This document shows, in pieces, positions 36,712 through 50,101 of a DNA stretch of 64,000 nt. The first letter of the stretch is position 1, and each line of letters opens with the position of its first letter. The notes under the pieces are model-generated. The model made no database searches, had not been told where the DNA came from, and worked only from the letters and a program-made list of their open reading frames with translations. The position numbers and the translations under genes were made by a program. This stretch comes from Eucommia ulmoides (lineage: Eukaryota > Streptophyta > Magnoliopsida > Garryales > Eucommiaceae). Location of the stretch: NCBI GenBank assembly GCA_016647705.1, contig CM028329.1, positions 60,839,231-60,903,230 on the forward strand, given 5' to 3'.

Positions 36712-38611
36712 GGTAGTCCCAAACCCGGATAAAAGAGGAGGATTGCGTTAGGTAGCTGACAGTCAGCGGAAAACTTTGTCATAATTTTTATAACATGAAT
36801 CCAAATATATTAAACGTTGGGGCATTCCCTACTAGCGAGGTGCATATTTCCACCACTCGGATGTAGTGAATAATGGGTTAGGGTGAGCTAGGGCATCACC
36901 CGGAAGCAACGCGCCGTGATTTCGTCCGGATACGGTGTCAAATGAACGAGGGTTGCCACGTTATGGTGGACAGGTACGGATAAAGAAGTTCGTTCATGAG
37001 AATAGGTTTAGGTTGACAACTTGAAATATAGGAACGCTGACGGGTAAAACTCGAGAATTGGTAGATGTGATGTGTAGGAGGAGGATTAATATTTTATGTT
37101 TACAGGAAACTAAGTGGGTTGTAGAAAAATCTAGAGAAATTGACAGTACGAAACATAAATTATGATATAAGGGGAAGGACAAATATAGGAATGCGGTGGG
37201 CATTAGGTAGACAGGGATTTAAAGGATAACGTTATTGATATTAGGAGAATTGGTGATAGGATGATAGCTATGAAGCTGGTGATTGAAGGGAAGGTGATTA
37301 ATGTTATTCGTGTGTACGCTCCCCAAGCTGAACTGCAAGAAAATGTTATACGAGAATTTTGGGAGAAAATAGACGAAGTTATTCAAAATATACCTAACAA
37401 AAAAAAAAAAATTATTGGGGAAGACTTGAATGGACATGTCGGGAAGGAAAGGGGGACTTTCGAGAAAGTACATGGTGGTTATGGATTGGGAAAAATAATG
37501 CAATGGGTGAGATGGTTTTAGATTTTGTTGTGACGCATGATTTAGTTCTTCTAAATGCATGCTTCCGGAAAATGGATAAACACCTTATCACGTTTAAGAG
37601 TGGTCAGAAGAATAGCCAGATAGATTTTGTCTTTATTAAGGGCAGGTGATCGTTTAATATGTAAGGACTGTAAAATCATACCAGGAGAGAGTATTGCTAC
37701 CCAATATAGACTAATTAATGGTAATTGATCTTAAGTTTCAGGGGTGAAAACGGGAGTTTAAGTTAAGTAGGCATGCAATGATACGTTGGAGAAATCTAAG
37801 AGGCGAAAAGATGGAGTTGTTTAAGGATAAAATTAGCAATGATGAGTTATAAAAGAGACATGAGGATGTGAACATAGTGTGGATTGATATGGCGACTCTT
37901 ATTAGGGAGATAGGAAGATAAATTTTAGAAGTTTGTACAGGAGAAAGACCACGATATAAAGAAAGTTGGTGGTGGAATGAGGATGTCTAAAAAGTCATTC
38001 GAGACAAAGAAAATAGCTTATAAATTATGGAAAAAATATCAAAGTCGGGAGATTTTGGAGAAATATAAACATGCAAAAACGGAGGTGAGAAAAATAAGTA
38101 AGGAATCAAAATTTAGGGCGTATGATAATTTTTATCAAAAGTTAGATACAAAAGAGGGAGAGATGGATATATTTAAACTTGCTAGACGACTTGAACGAAA
38201 GACTAGAGATATTGGAAGTGTCAAATACATCAAAGACATTAATGAAAATGTACTGGTGAAAGATGAGGAAATTACGGAACGATTGAGAAGTTATTTTATA
38301 ATTTATTTAATGAGAATGGCATCGGAGAATCTAGACTAGAATTATCTGGTTTATCTTCACATAAGATTTATAGGTCTCATAGAAAAATTAGGGTTTCGGA
38401 AGTTAGAACAGCATTAAGAAAAATGCGAATTGGAAAAACAATAGGGTCAAATGAAATCCCTATAGAGATGTGAAAAAGTTTGGGAGATATTGGGATATAA
38501 TAGTTGATTAAACTTTTCAATGATATTTTGAGGATTAAGAGAATGTCTGACGACTGAAGGAGGAGTATCTTAGTACCCATCTATAAAAATAAAAGAGATG
38601 TTCAAAGTTGC
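36712..38611 (+). mobile_element. RTE-type LINE, broken (unit 3)
   Basis: Same element and insertion as 15531-17427. Open pieces at 37261-37521 (endonuclease: VINVIRVYAPQAELQENV then IGEDLNGHVGKERGTFEKVH) and 37977-38339 (linker). Closer to units 1 and 2 than to unit 4. LTR-A lies at 38612 in the RT region. Confidence 0.8.
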
Positions 38612-41043
38612 TGATCGCTCGAAATTAATACCCTTATTAAGCGCAAAATATTGTAGTATAGTGTGCTCAAGTAGGGGTGTCGAACCACAGGGGTCGGTCT
38701 TGTAATTATCAATTTTTTATTATTTTTCTTCCTTTCGTGAAAACGATTTGAGAGTTTTGATTTGATTTTGAAAATATGAAAAGAAAATAAGAAAAGCACC
38801 AAGTTAAGAATTATGGTTTTAATAATTTGGAATTATGCTTTTCTTGTAATTTCTATTTAAATCGGATTTTTATAAACGAGTGTTCCTAACTACAAGCCGA
38901 AACTACTCAGGCATAGATTATCTTCGATATTTAATTCCTACATTAAACTAATCTAAGGTGAATTAATATCTAGACATAAACCATCTAGACCAATAATCAA
39001 TTCTCAAGAATACAATTATGTGACCATTAAATCAAGACCACAGGTGCAAGATTTAATGTTCTAGCAGTGATTGGATTTAAAGCAAAATCTCTACAAGAAC
39101 ATTTTGACAATAAATCCAATCACAATTAAATTTATTTTTGAGAACTGAATTCTTGCCACATAATTGTTTATACAATCCAAATTTAATTAAGAAAAATACA
39201 ATATTATATAATTTCAAAAAATACAATACCACAACTTTAACCTGGTAAAAGAAAGTTAGCCGCTCATCGTTGTGTAGGACGGTATTTTTTTGGATACAAT
39301 CTTCAAAAATACCGTTTACACTTTGTACCCTTTAAGATTCAAATTTCCTCCAATAATAAAAGAAGAAGAAAATATATACAAATGGTATTGAATATGAAAT
39401 AAAATGGAATATGGAATTGAGATAATAATTTGATGATTATTCCTTACTTTTGTTCCAAGCCCTCCTATTTATAGATAAACTTTAGGGACATAAATGGAAA
39501 AAAGAAAAACAAAAGGGGGATAGCTGGCCGGCCCAAGTGGGCTGGTATAACCAGCCCACCTCTGTGGGCTGCCAACCCACACAGGCTGGCATACGGCTAG
39601 CCTATGGGCTGCCAGCCGAGCCATCGGCTCTGCTCCTCTATCAGGGACGACTCGGTTGAGCTGCCCTACTTCAAAAGTTTCGTCTTTTGTTCGGCTTGAT
39701 ATGGTTTATTCGTTTTTTTATAATGAATTTAGCACATAGTAGCTAGTCAACTAAATTTAAACAATCCAATAACGTTTTCCCCGATATATATAAAAATTTA
39801 TAACGCAATTATTTGATTTATTATTATCATTTTTATTTTTATTTTTTATTTTTTTTATTTTTTTTAATAAATGTATAAATAAATAATTTTCTTTAAATAA
39901 ATGACCGTGCAATGTTAACCTCACTGGATTTTCTAAGATGTTCGTGTAACGAGTGTTAGGCCAATTATCCCAATCCAGTTGGCTCGGGACATTAGGTGTT
40001 AAGGCACCCCTCAGACTTAATAACTTGAAAAAATTAGGCTTCGAAGTTAACGAGCCACTTATCATCTTAACAAATCACTTCCCCCTTTTGACGCGAAACT
40101 CGAAATTTACTGAGGCAAGAGGCCTAGTTAATTAGCGAAAGTTCATTATTAAGATAGATTTTTATTTTTATTTTTTTAAAATTTCAGGATAGGTTATTTT
40201 CACTTCAAAATTCAGTAAACCAACTTATGTACTAAATTTAAAATAAAAGAAAGTCGGCATAAATGTAAAGGTCGAAAAATAAAATATTTTTAAAAATCAG
40301 TCCTATGTTCCAATGATTATGTTAGTAAATTCAAGTTTGTATTTAACAGACATGTCAACATAGGATAGATTGACAAAATTTTAGTGCGAAATAAAATATC
40401 AACAAAAATATAAGCATTTACCCCCCAAACCTAAATCAAGCATTATCATCAATGTAAAAATTACGAAATTAGATTTGGTAAGGAGAGAGACAACCTGACG
40501 TATCAGATTTACTTATTTGTATTGAGTCGGTGTAAACTGCTCGTAAACCTGTCTGACAAAACACTCAAGAAAACTTATTAAATCAAAAGTAAAATAAGAA
40601 AATTAAAACAACAGTGGGTTGCCTCCCACTCAGCGCTAAATTTAACGTCTTTAGCCAAACGATGAGTGTCTTAACCTTCTATTTGTAGTGGAGTAACCCG
40701 CTTCTCACCTTCGATTGAGTTACTCTCCAGTCAGTGAGGGTATATGACATGAATCGTTCATGATTTTGGTTGACGGTTGATCCACCGTATCAAAAAGATA
40801 AACATTAATTTTGGAATGCGGTGGTAAGGGTATAATGGATGTTTTAATCATAGGAAGATTACTTGGATGTGTCACTGGTGGTTGGATCTCATTTTTATAA
40901 TTTCCAACCCTAACCTCCTCTACGTACGTATTTTTGACTTCTACGTTCACCGGCTCACCATCACTCTTGTATCTCTCTTCCTCGCTAACTGGTGATGGTT
41001 GAGCCAAAAATGACTCAAACTCGGGATTATCTCGTTGGGGTTC
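38612..41043 (-). mobile_element. LTR-A element part (unit 4)
   Basis: LTR-A sequence from 38612 to about 39719 with TATA-like box and hairpin block, followed by part of the internal region and a short version of the unknown open segment (40720-41007). It ends at the shared LTR-B insertion point. Broken; less complete than unit 2. Confidence 0.8.
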
Positions 41044-43353
41044 TGATCACACCTCATTTTGTGCGATCTAATACCACAAAATTAAGTTTTGTTAATCTTT
41101 TAAATAAATTAAAATATTATAAATTAAGTTGTTTTATTTATTTTTGTAGGATTTTGGAAATGGTACAAAATCATGTTAATTTGGCGCAAAATTCAGAGAA
41201 AATGATCAAACGGATAAAAATCGCGATTTTCAGCACTAGAATGAAGACCACTGTCCATTGTTTTGGACATAACTAATTATACAGTTGGAATTCTGAGATG
41301 AGACAAGTTGCATATGAAAGTAGACTCTTTAAGCTTTCCAACGACTGGTTATAGAGCCAAATCGGAGTTCGTATGAAAAAGATACAACCGTTTGAAGATG
41401 GTCCTTCTGTGCAGCCACATAGTGCTGCAGGTCAAACCGTTTTGACCCCGAACCCGGCCCGATTCGGCCCGACCCGCGCCCACTCCGGTGGACAAATTGC
41501 TCAACAACCCCATTGGCCTCCATATTTGACTTTTTGCACCCCTAGCCTCCTCGTTTGACTCAAATTCACCCCAAAACTCACCTTTTTGATTCTATAAATA
41601 GAAGGGAGGTTTGAGAGTAAAAAAGAATCCATATTCCTACTTCATTCTTAGAATAGTTGTAGTATTTTCTTCTTTGTTTTTCTTTTATTTTTATTTTTAT
41701 TTTGGAGGGGAGAATAGTTTGGGGTACAAAGTGTAAATGGTATCTTTGAGGATATTATCTGAGAAAATGCCACTCAATGCAACAATGAGAAGTTAACTTC
41801 CTTCAACCAGGTTAGGGTTGTGGTATTGTACTTTTGAATTTATGTAATATTGTATTTTTCTTATTTAAATTTGGATTTTGTATAAACAATTGTGTGGAAG
41901 GAATTCCGTTCGTAAAAATGAATTTAACTATAATTGAATTTATTGTCAAAATGTTCTTGTAGAGATTTTGATTTGAATTCAATTATTGCTAGAACATTAA
42001 ATCTTGCTCCTGTGGTCTTGATTTAATGGCCACACAATCGTATTCTTGGGGATTGATTATTGGTCTGGATGGTTTATGCCTAGATTTTAATTCACCTTAG
42101 ATTAGTGTAGTGTAGGAATTAAATACCGAAGATAAACCATGCCGGAGAATAACAATTCAATCTTTTTGAGTAGTTCCGGCTTATAGTTAGGAACACTCGT
42201 TTATACAAATCCGAGTTAAAGAAGAAAATACGAAAACAACATAAAATCTCAAAATACGGATTCATAATTCCTAACCCGATCCCCTATTTTTATTTAAATC
42301 AAACTTTATTTTCTTGCAATTAAAAATTTCAAAACCAAATCAAAAACTCAAATCATTTCGATAAAGTAAGAAAAATCATTGAAAATTAATAATTACAAGA
42401 TCAATCCCTGTGGTTCGACACCCTAGACTCTTTAAGCTTTCCAACGACTGGTTATAGAGCCAAATCGGAGTTCGTATGAAAAAGATACAACCGTTTGAAG
42501 ATGGTCCTTCTGTGCAGCCACATAGTGCTGCGGGTCAAACCGTTTTGACCCGAACCCGGCCCGATTCGGCCCGACCCGCGCCCACTCCGGTGGACAAATT
42601 GCACAACAACCCCATTGGCCTCCGTATTTGACTTTTTGCACCCCTAGCCTCCGGCATAAACCATCCAGACCAATAATCAATTCCCACGAATACGATTATG
42701 TGACCATTAAATCAAGACCACAGGTGCAAGATTTAATGTTCTAGCAGTAATTGAATTCAAACCAAAATCTCTATCAGAACATTTTGACAATAAATTCAAG
42801 CACAATTAAATTCATTTTTTACGAATAGAATTCCTGCCACATAATTGTTTATATAAAATCCAAAATTAAATAGAAATACAATATTACATAAATACAAAAT
42901 ACCTCATCACATCCTAACCCGATGTAAGGAAATTTAGCCGCTCATGAATGCATGGAATGGTGTTTCCTTGAATGAAATTCTTAAAAACGCCATATCCCTT
43001 TTGTATTCAAACAACTACAATTTCCTCCCTCAAGAATTATATGAAAAACTAAAAATACAAAAATGGAAGACAAATCACAAGAAAATGCTACAACTTCTAA
43101 GAATGAAGTAGGAAAATGGATTCTTTTTTGCTCTCAAACCTCCCTTCTATTTATAGAATCAAAAAGGTGAGTTTTGGGGTGAATTTGAGTCAAAAGAGGA
43201 GGCTAGGGGTGCAAAAAGTCAAATATAGAGGCCAATGGGGTTGTTGTGCAATTTGTCCACCGGAGTGGGCGCGGATCGGGCCGGGTTCGGGTCAAAACGG
43301 TTTGACCCGCAGCACTATGTGGCTGCACAGAAGGACCATCTTCAAACGGTGGT
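41044..43353 (+). mobile_element. LTR-B block with inverted half (unit 4)
   Basis: Same arrangement as units 1 and 3: plus-strand LTR-B (41044 to about 42425, TATA-like box 41591-41600), repeated short piece (about 42426-42650), then minus-oriented LTR-B (about 42651-43353) leading into pol. Near-identical to unit 3. Rearranged and broken. Confidence 0.75.
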
Positions 43354-45988
43354 AAAGAAAGAAGTCGTGAAGCTATTAGATGCGGGTATCATATACCCTA
43401 TCTCTGATAGTAAATTTGTGAGTCCTATACAGGTGGTCCCAAAGAAGTGAGGGATCACAGTGGTGAAAGATTCCGGAGGGAAATTAGTCCCGACTAGAGA
43501 AACAACTGGGTGGCGAGTTTGCATTGACTATCGAAAGCTTAACACCATGACAAGAAAGGATCACTTCCCGCTACCATACATTGATCAGATTATTGAAAAG
43601 TTGGCGAGTTTTCCTTATTATTGTTTCCTTGACGGATACTCGGGATATAACCAAGTCCCAGTGTTTCCAGAAGACCAAGAGAAAACCACATTCACATGCC
43701 CATTTGGCACTTTTGCATACCAAAGAATGCTATTTGGGTTGTGCAATGCACCAGCAACTTTTCAAAGGTGCATGATTGCAATTTTCTCAGATATGATCGA
43801 TAACTTCCTAGAAGTCTTTATGGACGACTTCTCGGTTTTGGGACCTCATTTGAAGGATGTCTTAACAACCTTGAGAAGGTTCTAGCAAAGTGTGAGAAAA
43901 CAAACTTGGTGTTGAGCTGGGAGAAAAGCCACTTCATGGTGCAACAAGGTATTGTATTGGGACATGTCATCTCAAAAAAGGGGATTGAGGTAGATCAAGC
44001 GAAGGTTGATGTTATCGCAAATTTGCCACCGCCCACAACGGTTAAGCAAAATTCGATCCTTCTTGGGTCATGCAGGATTCTACCGACGCTTCATCAAAGA
44101 GTTTCGCAAAATTGCACGCCCCCTCTGTAATTTGCTTTCCCTAGATGTGCCATTCGTTTTTGACAACTCATGCAAAGAGGCATTTGAGACACTTAAGGCA
44201 AAACTGATCTCTGCCCCTATCATTCAACCCCAGGACTACTCTCGCCCCTTTGAGATTATGTGCGATGCCTCCGACTACGCTGTCGGTGCTGTTTTAGGGC
44301 AGAGAGTACACAAGGTGCCTCATGTGGTATATTATGCAAGTAAAACACTTGTGGATGCACAAGTGAACTACACTACCACCGAGAAAGAGTTGTTGGCTGT
44401 GGTTTTCGCGTTAGATAAATTTCGATCTTATATCCTGGGGTCAAAAATTGTCATATTCTCTGATCACACAGCTTTGAGGCACCTATTGTCTAAGAAAGAG
44501 ACAAAACCCAGATTGATTAGGTGGATTCTCTTACTCCAAGAATTTGACATTGAAATTCGAGATAAGAAAGGAGTAGAGAATGTCGTGGCCGACCACCTGT
44601 CTCGGGTTTTTCTCGAGGAGAGTAAGGAGAAAGAAACAATTAGGGATTCATTCCTCGATGAGCAACTTTTCTCTATTACCAAAATGTCCCCACCTTGGTT
44701 TGCGCACATCGCAAATTATCTCGCTACAGGTGAAATTCCTGCCCAGTGGACGAAACAAGATAAAGACCGATTCTTCTCGCAGGTCAAACATTTTTACTAG
44801 GAGGATCCTCACCTATTTAAGCACTGTGCAGACCAAGTGATAAGGAGATGTGTGCCTGAGTACGAATTTGATAATATTTTAGATTTTTGTCACTCTCAGG
44901 CATGCGGGGGACATTTTGGAGAAAAAAGGACGGCAGCAAAAGTGCTTCAATGTGGTTTCTATTGGCCGTCTTTATTCAAGGATGCACATCGCTTCTGTCA
45001 ATCTTGTGAACGTTGTCAGCGCACGGGATCTATATCCCATCGAAATATGATGCCCCTACAACCGATCCTAGTTGTCGAGATTTTTGATGTGTGGGGTATT
45101 GATTTCATGGGACCTTTCCCAACATCATTTGGTCACGAATATATCTTGCTAGCAGTAGACAATGTGTCAAAGTGGGTTGAGGCCATAGCTACTAGGACTA
45201 ATGACCATAGGGTGGTGCTTTGCTTTTTGAGGAAAAATATTTTCAGTAGGTTTGGGACACCACGTGCAATCATTAGCGACGAAGGATCAAAATTTTGTAA
45301 TCGGCCATTTGAGGCATTGGTACGAAAGTACTCAGTGACTCATAAGGTGGCCACACCTTATCATCCTCAAACTAATGGTCAAGCGGAGGTGTCTAATCGA
45401 GAAGTAAAGCAGATTTTAGAGAAAACAGTACGTCCGGACCGGAAAGATTGGTCGGAACGCTTGGTTGATGCATTGTGGGCATATCGTACAGCTTATAAAA
45501 CGTCTATCGGTATGTCACCTTACCAGTTGGTGTATGGGAAGGCATGTCATTTACCTGTCGAGCTAGAGCATCATGCTTATTGGGCTACAAGAGCATTGAA
45601 TTTTGAAATGAAACGGGCAGGGGATGAACGCAAGCTTCAACTCTCAGAGTTGGACGAGTTACGAAACGAGGCCTTTGAGAATTCAAGAATCTATAAGGAG
45701 AGGACGAGAGTTTTTCACGATAATATCATTAATAGGAAGTCCTTTCATCCTAATCAAAAGGTGTGGTTGTTCAATTCAAAGTTGAGACTTTTCCCAGGCA
45801 AACTTCGATCAAAATGGGATGGCCCATTTATGGTTGAAAGAGCATACCCCAATGGGGTTGTCGAGATTATCGACTTGAGAGATGGCCGAAAACTTAAGGT
45901 AAATGGACAAAGGTTGAAGCATATGGTAGGCTACGAGGAGCGGGGCGTTATCGAAGCGGTAAAATTGGTTGACCCGATCTATTCTTGA
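43354..45988 (+). pseudogene. Athila-type Ty3/gypsy pol remnant (unit 4)
   Basis: RT, RNase H and integrase of an Athila-type element, with the longest uninterrupted integrase part of the three pol blocks (44837-45988: zinc-binding [12 protein letters not shown], core GIDFMGPFP and [16 protein letters not shown], then a C-terminal tail ending DPIYS). Broken, with a few breaks upstream. Close to unit 3. Confidence 0.88.
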
Positions 45989-46279
45989 TGCCCCATAACG
46001 TCCGGCTGAAGACGTTAAAATTAGCGCTGAGTGGGAGGCAACCCACTGTTATGTTAGTTTTCTAATTTTAGTGTTTATATTTGATTTAATAAGATTTCTT
46101 TGAGTGTTCTATCTAACAGATTTACGAGCAGTCCACACCGACTCAGTACAAATAAGCAATTCCGATACGTCAGGTTGTATCTCTCCTTGCTAATTTAATT
46201 TTGTCATTTTCACATTGAGGACAATGCATCCACTATCCAAATGCTTCCATCGTTTCATGGGCTTAGCCTTGACCACCCT
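45989..46279 (+). mobile_element. Post-pol region of Athila-type element (unit 4)
   Basis: Copy of 29941-30229, including the block shared in reverse with LTR-A (GAGTGGGAGGCAACCCACTG near 46029). Confidence 0.6.
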
Positions 46280-46438
46280 TATAGGCACCTAAATGATTTT
46301 CTAGAGATCTGCACAACGTTCAAATTGCCACATCTGTCTGAGGATGCCGTTTACCTCAGACTTTTTCCTTTCTCTCTGAAAGATCGGGCAAAAGAGTGAC
46401 TCCACTCTCTACCCCCAGGATCGATTACCACATGGGAA
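46280..46438 (+). mobile_element. gag fragment of Ty3/gypsy type (unit 4)
   Basis: Copy of 30230-30389. It lies after pol and directly before importin intron 9 sequence. Confidence 0.65.
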
Positions 46439-46466
46439 TGACTAAAAAATAAAAAGAAAAACTCTA

Positions 46467-46946
46467 GGTTTATGACGTTGAACACCTTGAAGTTTGATAT
46501 TATTCCACTTTTGTCTCCGTGCTTTCAATTTAAACACACGACACCCTGAAGTTCCCAATCATTCTAATTCAGTTCAAATCATTAACCTTGTAACAATTTT
46601 AGATGGCAAATAGTCATGTATCTTGCACCTTACTATTTTCAGGGGACTTTATGAGCATTTTCAACCCCTTCCCCTCCCCCACCCCCAAATATTTTACATA
46701 AAAACAAATAGATATTTTATACAATCTTTTATCACCGATCCCACAAAAACAGCAGTACTAGAATATATACAATACACAAGCAGCTCCTTATAAATAGTCA
46801 CACATGGGACAAGTGACTCTTTGCCAACAAATTTTCAACAGAATTAATAATTTGGGAAACTTTAGGGAGTTGTGTGTTTAAATTGAAACCATAGGGGCCT
46901 AAGCAAGATAATGGTTAACTTTAAGGGGTGCAAAGTGATGAAAACC
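46467..46946. mobile_element. Long-TIR nonautonomous element (unit 4)
   Basis: Copy of 6631-7107. Confidence 0.5.
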
Positions 46947-47081
46947 CTTGTAAGTAACTTGTTTCTACTAATTTTCCCCCCACTATATATAGGGAGAGCA
47001 GGGATCGACAGTTATTTTTTGGCATACCATAATTCTTTTCTTTTCAATTATTTTTCATTTCAGTTATTATTCAAATGTTAG

Positions 47082-47498
47082 TGTAGAAACCCAATGCACC
47101 TAACTCACTTCCAAAAGATGCCTAGAAAGCCCCTAGACTTATATATAGCTCAAGACCAAGTAATACAAGTGATGTGGGATTCAACACGTCCCCTCACGCA
47201 CAGGGTAACTTTGACAAACCACTGTGAACAGATATCGGAGGGCCTAACATCAATGTGGGATTCAACACGCTCCCCCACGCGCAGGGTGGACTTTGACAAA
47301 CTACTGCGAACAGATAACGGGTGGCCTAACATTGATGTGGGATTCAACACGCCCAACATCAGACAGAAGGACTGACTCTGATATTACGTAAAACCCAATT
47401 GGCCTAACTCACTCCCAAAAAACACCTTGAAAGAGGAAGATTACCCTAGACCTATATATAGCTCAGGATCAGGTAACACAAGTGTGTGGGATTCAACA
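47082..47498 (-). mobile_element. TRIM element (unit 4)
   Basis: Copy of 7242-7659: repeats at 47082-47186 and 47387-47498, same flanks. Inherited with the unit. Confidence 0.75.
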
Positions 47499-47943
47499 GT
47501 TACTAATTATTAAAAAAAGGTATAACGAATGTGTGCCACAGACACTAGTATAAATAAATGGGGCAAGGTACTTACTTGATTTGCTCATGGGTTCCACCGG
47601 ATGTAGCATTTGAAAGCGCCCAAGCAGCCTCTTTCTTGATATCAAACTCAGCATGTTGAAGTAATTGCACCAGAGGGGTCATTATGCCAGCCTCAATTAC
47701 AGCCTGAATATTTTTCATGTGGACGAAAATCAAACATCGTGGCTAGATTGGATAAGAAATTGGAGAATTCTCCACCATTTTATGGTTTTTCGTCCGCCAA
47801 AACCCATGTGCTTTGTTATATTGAAAATAGGTTTTGTTTTGCCAAGTGAAATAAAATAAAAATTAAAAGGCAATCCAGTGCACGACGGCTCCTGCCATTG
47901 CGGAGTTTGAGGAGGGCCAAATGTACGCAGCCAATATACAAAG

Positions 47944-48053
47944 AGGATGTTTCCAAGATTTGAACCCGGGACCTCCAGGTCACAATGAAACAACCTTACC
48001 CATTGTACCCAAGGCTCACCCTCAAAGAAAGTAAAAAATAAGGGGCAATATAA
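47944..48053 (-). mobile_element. tRNA-derived SINE (Au-like) in importin intron 8 (unit 4)
   Basis: Same insertion as 31895-32004, bounded by AATATACAAAG at 47933-47943 and 48054-48064. Confidence 0.7.
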
Positions 48054-48466
48054 AATATACAAAGCCAATTACAACATGTGGATTTTGGATATGCAAACCT
48101 GTATTTCCCGCAGTGATGTTTGAGATGGTCCAGCAAGCTTCTTTCTTGATACTTTTCTTGTGATTATTACTCACAAGATTCAGAAGGGAAGGAAGAGCTT
48201 GATGGTCTATGATAACCTGAAAGGATAATCAGAACGTCAAACCAGTGTTAATTTCACTATCCCTTACTCTCTGTGTGTGTATTAGTTTTAGTTATCTCGT
48301 TTCCACATAAACAAGATAAAATTAATCAAGGATAATTAATTGGATTTAAATTTTAAACTACCCAATTCACCCCCCCTTACATAGATCTTTGGGCCAACAA
48401 AAACGTCTTTTGGCCAGGTGTCGTCTCTACCTTCAGCATTTACAATCTTCAATAATTAAAATTACA

Positions 48467-48900
48467 GCTTTTTACACTTTGCACCCCTGAAGTTTGACCT
48501 AAATCCCACATTGGTCCCTATGGTTTCAATTTGAACAAATAACATCCTAAAGTATGTCAATCATTTCAATTAAGGACAAATTATGCCTGGCACATGAGTT
48601 TTTCATTAAGGGTAATATCATTGTTCTTCAATTAACTCAATGGACTCTAATTAAAAAGTCATTCCAATTTTAAAGGCAAAATATATATTCCAAAAGAAAA
48701 TGACAATACTAACCTCAATGAAAAGGTCATGTGCCTGACACATGACCAATTTCCGTCCATATTCTAACACTGTTAATGATTTGTCCTTAATTGAAATGAT
48801 TGACATACTTCAGGGTGTTGTGTGCTCCCATTGAAACCATAGGGACTAACATGGGATTTAGGTCAAATTTCAATGAAGGGAAAAAATACACATTTTTACT
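48467..48900. mobile_element. Long-TIR element in importin intron 7, single 137-bp unit (unit 4)
   Basis: Copy of 8507-9080 with one rather than two copies of the 137-bp internal repeat (48689-48825). Confidence 0.5.
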
Positions 48901-49911
48901 ATAATCACGTTTGTTTTGTCTCGGAGTCAGGAATTTCATCCTTCCTAGTCCTAAAACATAAATATAGAAAATGAAAGAAAGATTTCAAAAGTATATGAAA
49001 CGGAAAGCTGTCAAATACCTGAGTTTGCATATCATCCCCCGTCACAATATTACCAACTGTACGCAGCGCAGGAATTAGAACTGACGGTGATGGGTGACTG
49101 AAAATAGAAAACAAATGATTTATTTTCAGCAAAATATGACACGCAACAGACGTGCCTTAGAAATTACAAGTAAATCCACCACTCACCTTAAAAGCTCAAG
49201 AAGACGGGGGCATACTCCAGCATCAATAACAGCTTGGATTTTGTCATTAGTACCATCAGAAAGATATGACAAAGCCCAACATGCATCAGTGAGAACTTCG
49301 TCGTCAGTTGAATGAATAAGGTGAGCAAGCGCAGGTAGAGCAGGCTTCGTCTGTAACAATTGTTCAAACTTAAGAATTGGTGTCGGTAGACAAAAAAGGC
49401 TAAATGCCCATAGAGCATATCTGATGTCTCTTAACCTGCTCAAATTGAGGTTGTGGCTTGCCCCTACAGAAATTGGACAATGTCCAGGTAGCATTTCTCA
49501 ACATAGAAAGCTTTGCGTGTTCATTGAATTGTGCGAGCAATGACATCAAAGCCCCATGGTTAAGGACCAAATCACGACACTTGGGTGAATCTCCAGCAAT
49601 ATTACCTAACGCCCATACAGCCTACAAAAAATCAAGGGGGAAAAAGACTGAATTAATACATCAATACCCTATCAACCTGTGTGAAGTGAGAAGCTAATAA
49701 CTTTGATGAACATTTTATTGCAAGTAAATACACAATGCACTTGAAAAAATGATAAATTCAAAAAAAAAAAAAAATCCTTAAAAACTAGATTTGTTAATAA
49801 AAGACTATGCCAATTGTAGCAATATAAAGACCCCCATTGCCACAAGCTTTTCCTTTCCTGTATTGGTGTTCAGGTGTGATTCATTAATTGCAAAGGAACA
49901 GTTGCATGTAT

Positions 49912-50101
49912 TGTAGGAAATGGGCCTAACTCACTCTCAAAAGACGCCTTGTGAGGAGAGGATTGCCTCTACACTTATTTATAGCTCAGGATAAGGTAAC
50001 ACAAGCGATGGATTCAACACGCCCCCTCACACGCAGGGTGGACTTTGACAAACCACTGCTAACGGATATCGGAGTGCCCAACATCAATGTGGGATTCAAC
50101 A
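49912..50101 (-). mobile_element. TRIM fragment in importin intron 4 (unit 4)
   Basis: Copy of 10090-10279. Confidence 0.6.
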
